From Spirochaetales bacterium (GTDB taxonomy: Bacteria > Spirochaetota > Spirochaetia > DTKZ01), in the NCBI GenBank assembly GCA_031274005.1, contig JAISQU010000225.1:1-8506 (forward strand): a stretch of DNA of 8,506 nt. The letters run 5' to 3'. Position 1 is the stretch's first letter. Each line of letters begins with the position of its first letter. The notes beneath the pieces are model-generated. The model had not been told where the DNA came from, ran no database searches, and saw only the letters and a program-made list of their open reading frames with translations. Both the position numbers and the translations under genes were made by a program. Below, one piece after another: positions 7,329 through 8,506 of the stretch.

Positions 7329-7490
7329 TGAGCCGGTTCCAAAATGAAAACCGTAATCATTCGTGCGCATTTTTTGCGGCTTCACCGCAAAAAACCGGGC
7401 TTTTCGGGGGTTCCGCCGCTGGCGCGGCCGCTTCGCGCCCCTACAATCCCTTGCGCCCCACGGGTTTTTTGCAATTTTGGAACCGGCTCA
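7329..7490. mobile_element. MITE-like repeat, copy A (complete)
   Basis: About 160 bases bounded by perfect 17-base terminal inverted repeats: TGAGCCGGTTCCAAAAT at 7329-7345 and its complement at 7474-7490. The match extends to 21 bases if the flanking TAAT/ATTA is counted. If AATT on each side is instead a target duplication, the element is 7330-7489. Inside are a perfect 10-pair hairpin (7370-7394) and a GC-rich core near 7396-7465. It is too short to encode a transposase. A second, inverted copy lies at 8354-8506. It sits between the promoters of two divergent lipoprotein genes without touching either -10 box. Confidence 0.8.
7370..7394. repeat. Internal hairpin of element copy A
   Basis: TTTTTTGCGG (7370-7379), loop CTTCA, then CCGCAAAAAA (7385-7394) form a perfect ten-pair stem. 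The same position in copy B holds a shorter but still perfect stem, so the pairing rather than the exact sequence appears to be maintained. Confidence 0.75.
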
Positions 7491-7496
7491 ATTAAC

Positions 7497-7526
7497 TTTA
7501 CTTTTCCATGAACCCCTCATTATTAT
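7497..7526 (+). promoter_or_regulatory. Promoter of the META-NlpE gene, predicted leaderless start
   Basis: A TATTAT hexamer (7521-7526) ends exactly six bases before the ATG at 7533. A TTTACT (7497-7502, four of six matches to TTGACA) lies 18 bases upstream. No Shine-Dalgarno sequence precedes the ATG. The spacing copies that of the divergent gene, so a leaderless mRNA is the simplest reading. The -35 box begins seven bases beyond the right end of element A. Confidence 0.5.
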
Positions 7527-7532
7527 AGAATA

Positions 7533-8506
7533 ATGAAAAAATTACTTTTTTTGGGGATCGCGGCGAGCGCCGTAATCTTCTGGTCCTGTTTGCCGGCTCG
7601 CGGAGGCGCCGGGACAGGGGCGTCCGCGGAGATGTCCCTTACGGACAACCGCTGGATTCTTGCCGGGATTAACGGAAAAGACATACCGCAGACCAGCGGA
7701 ACCTTCCGGGCCGAGCCTTTTATTATGTTTCAGAGTGCGGATAATATGTTCTTCGGCAGCGGCGGACTCAATACCCTGCGGGGGACTTTCAGGCAGGAAG
7801 CGGATGGCCGCGTTAGGATTTCCGGCATAGCGAAGACGCTCATGGCCGGGCCGAATATGGAATTTGAAAACGAGTTTACCCTGACTCTGGAAGAAATTAC
7901 AAACTACAGCATACAGGCTGATGAACTTGTTCTTTCACGGGGAGGAGGCCCTCCTCTTCTGCGTTTTACGGCCCTCACGCCGCAGGCGCTGGCGGGCCTC
8001 TACACGGGCGTTCTGCCCTGCGCCGACTGCGAGGGAATCGAAATGGCTGTCACCCTCATGGCGGACGGCGCATATACTATAATCTGGAATTATTTGAAGG
8101 GCAGTGACCCGTGGCAGGTTGAGGAGTCAGGCGTTTTCAGCATAGACCTCGAGGCAAACAGGGTAACCCTTGAGGATACCGAAGGCCCGCTGGTCTATGC
8201 TTTGAGCAAAAATAAGCTGATTCAGCTTGATATGGACGCCGAGTTTATTCTTGGGGAACTGGCGGAAAACTATATCCTCACGAAAAATAATGTCCCCGAA
8301 AAAGAGAATGCTATAAGACCTGAGAGGAACCCGGCCGGATTTCCGAACAAGCCTGAGCCGGTTCCAAAATTAAACCATTTTTTGAAACCCGTGGGGCGCA
8401 ATGGGATTGGAGGGGCGCGAAGCGGCCGCGTAAGCGGCGGAACCCCCGGAAAGCCCGGTTTTTGCGAAGCAAAAATGCGCACGAATGATTACGGTTTTCA
8501 TTTTGG
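7533..8506 (+). CDS. META-NlpE domain lipoprotein, C-terminus off window
   Basis: This frame is open for 324 codons to the window edge. Residues 1-19 are a lipoprotein signal peptide (MKKLLFLGIAASAVIFWSC, Cys19), much like that of the divergent gene. Residues 36-145 form a META/HslJ-like domain: NRWILAGINGKDIPQ, MFFGSGGLNTLRGTF, and KTLMAGPNMEFENEF. Residues 153-250 form an NlpE N-terminal domain with the intact CxxC motif (GLYTGVLPCADCEGIE, Cys163 and Cys166), then ADGAYTI and YILTK. Such domains serve in envelope or copper stress sensing. The domain order is the reverse of the neighbour. Residues 275-324 are encoded by an inserted repeat element (copy B), so the original protein probably ended near residue 255-274 or continues beyond the insertion. 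Frame, signal peptide and domains make this a real gene; the tail is uncertain. Confidence 0.85.
   Translation, partial: MKKLLFLGIAASAVIFWSCLPARGGAGTGASAEMSLTDNRWILAGINGKDIPQTSGTFRAEPFIMFQSADNMFFGSGGLNTLRGTFRQEADGRVRISGIAKTLMAGPNMEFENEFTLTLEEITNYSIQADELVLSRGGGPPLLRFTALTPQALAGLYTGVLPCADCEGIEMAVTLMADGAYTIIWNYLKGSDPWQVEESGVFSIDLEANRVTLEDTEGPLVYALSKNKLIQLDMDAEFILGELAENYILTKNNVPEKENAIRPERNPAGFPNKPEPVPKLNHFLKPVGRNGIGGARSGRVSGGTPGKPGFCEAKMRTNDYGFHF
8354..8506. mobile_element. MITE-like repeat, copy B (inverted, cut by window end)
   Basis: This is the reverse-orientation counterpart of the element at 7329-7490. It opens with the same TGAGCCGGTTCCAAAAT and shares the GC-rich core with a few changes. 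It shares 37 consecutive bases with copy A at its right end (8470-8506), before the window stops about ten bases short of the expected terminal repeat. It differs from copy A by small indels near its left end and in the hairpin. It lies inside the reading frame of the META-NlpE lipoprotein and leaves that frame open. Together the two copies bracket that gene as inverted repeats. Confidence 0.75.
8459..8475. repeat. Internal hairpin of element copy B
   Basis: TTTTTGC, loop GAA, GCAAAAA: a perfect seven-pair stem at the position of the ten-pair stem in copy A. The shorter loop also removes a TGA triplet that would stop the host reading frame in copy A. Confidence 0.7.

Noticed and set aside
7277..7360. 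Upstream ATG that would lengthen the NlpE-META protein by 28 residues
   Set aside because: The extra residues derive from the end of repeat element A and would bury the lipoprotein signal peptide; a promoter with its -10 box six bases before the internal ATG supports the shorter form.
7370..7394. Element hairpin as a rho-independent terminator between the divergent genes
   Set aside because: No gene converges on it; both neighbours start here and read away. The A/T runs belong to the stem rather than forming a free U-tract after a GC-rich stem.
8270..8482. Minus-strand 70-residue frame at the right edge
   Set aside because: It is the complement of element B and the lipoprotein tail; it has no ribosome binding site and no domain.

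Overview
The window looks like a chromosomal segment from a moderately GC-rich spirochaete, most likely a Treponema-type organism. This is inferred from three things: several lipoproteins with relaxed lipoboxes (GSC, WSC), a BspA/TpLRR-type leucine-rich-repeat lipoprotein, and an OmpA-domain protein whose peptidoglycan-binding motif is modified in a way I associate with treponemes. The species cannot be named from the sequence alone. Nearly every predicted product is exported or membrane-bound, so this is a cell-envelope locus.

Layout: six genes read leftward on the minus strand and one reads rightward at the right edge. From right to left, the minus genes are an NlpE-META lipoprotein (start 7276), nfeD (6324), floA (4811), a single-pass membrane protein with a proline-rich tail (3814), a periplasmic OmpA-domain protein (3106), and a CsgG-like/LRR lipoprotein (1723) that runs off the left end. 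nfeD and floA are 28 bases apart, and the floA stop is one base from the next start. This is the familiar NfeD-flotillin membrane-microdomain operon with a tail-anchored partner in third place. The OmpA-domain gene has its own strong ribosome binding site, which sits in a tandemly duplicated leader. The LRR lipoprotein has its own near-consensus sigma-70 promoter, preceded by two tandem 11-base repeats.

The right-hand 1.3 kb is the most unusual part. Two lipoprotein genes diverge from one short promoter region. They are built from the same two domains in opposite order: NlpE-META leftward and META-NlpE rightward. The leftward copy has lost the NlpE CxxC cysteines. Neither start has a Shine-Dalgarno sequence; each has a -10 hexamer exactly six bases before its ATG, which suggests leaderless mRNAs.

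A roughly 160-base element with perfect 17-base terminal inverted repeats sits between the two promoters. A second copy, inverted, lies at the right edge, inside the open reading frame of the rightward gene. The two copies share an internal hairpin whose length differs while base pairing stays perfect. They also share a reading frame that encodes similar peptides. The element resembles a non-autonomous (MITE-like) repeat able to extend host proteins in frame. No tRNA, rRNA, CRISPR array, transposase gene or clear rho-independent terminator was seen, and there is no gene-free stretch longer than 300 bases.
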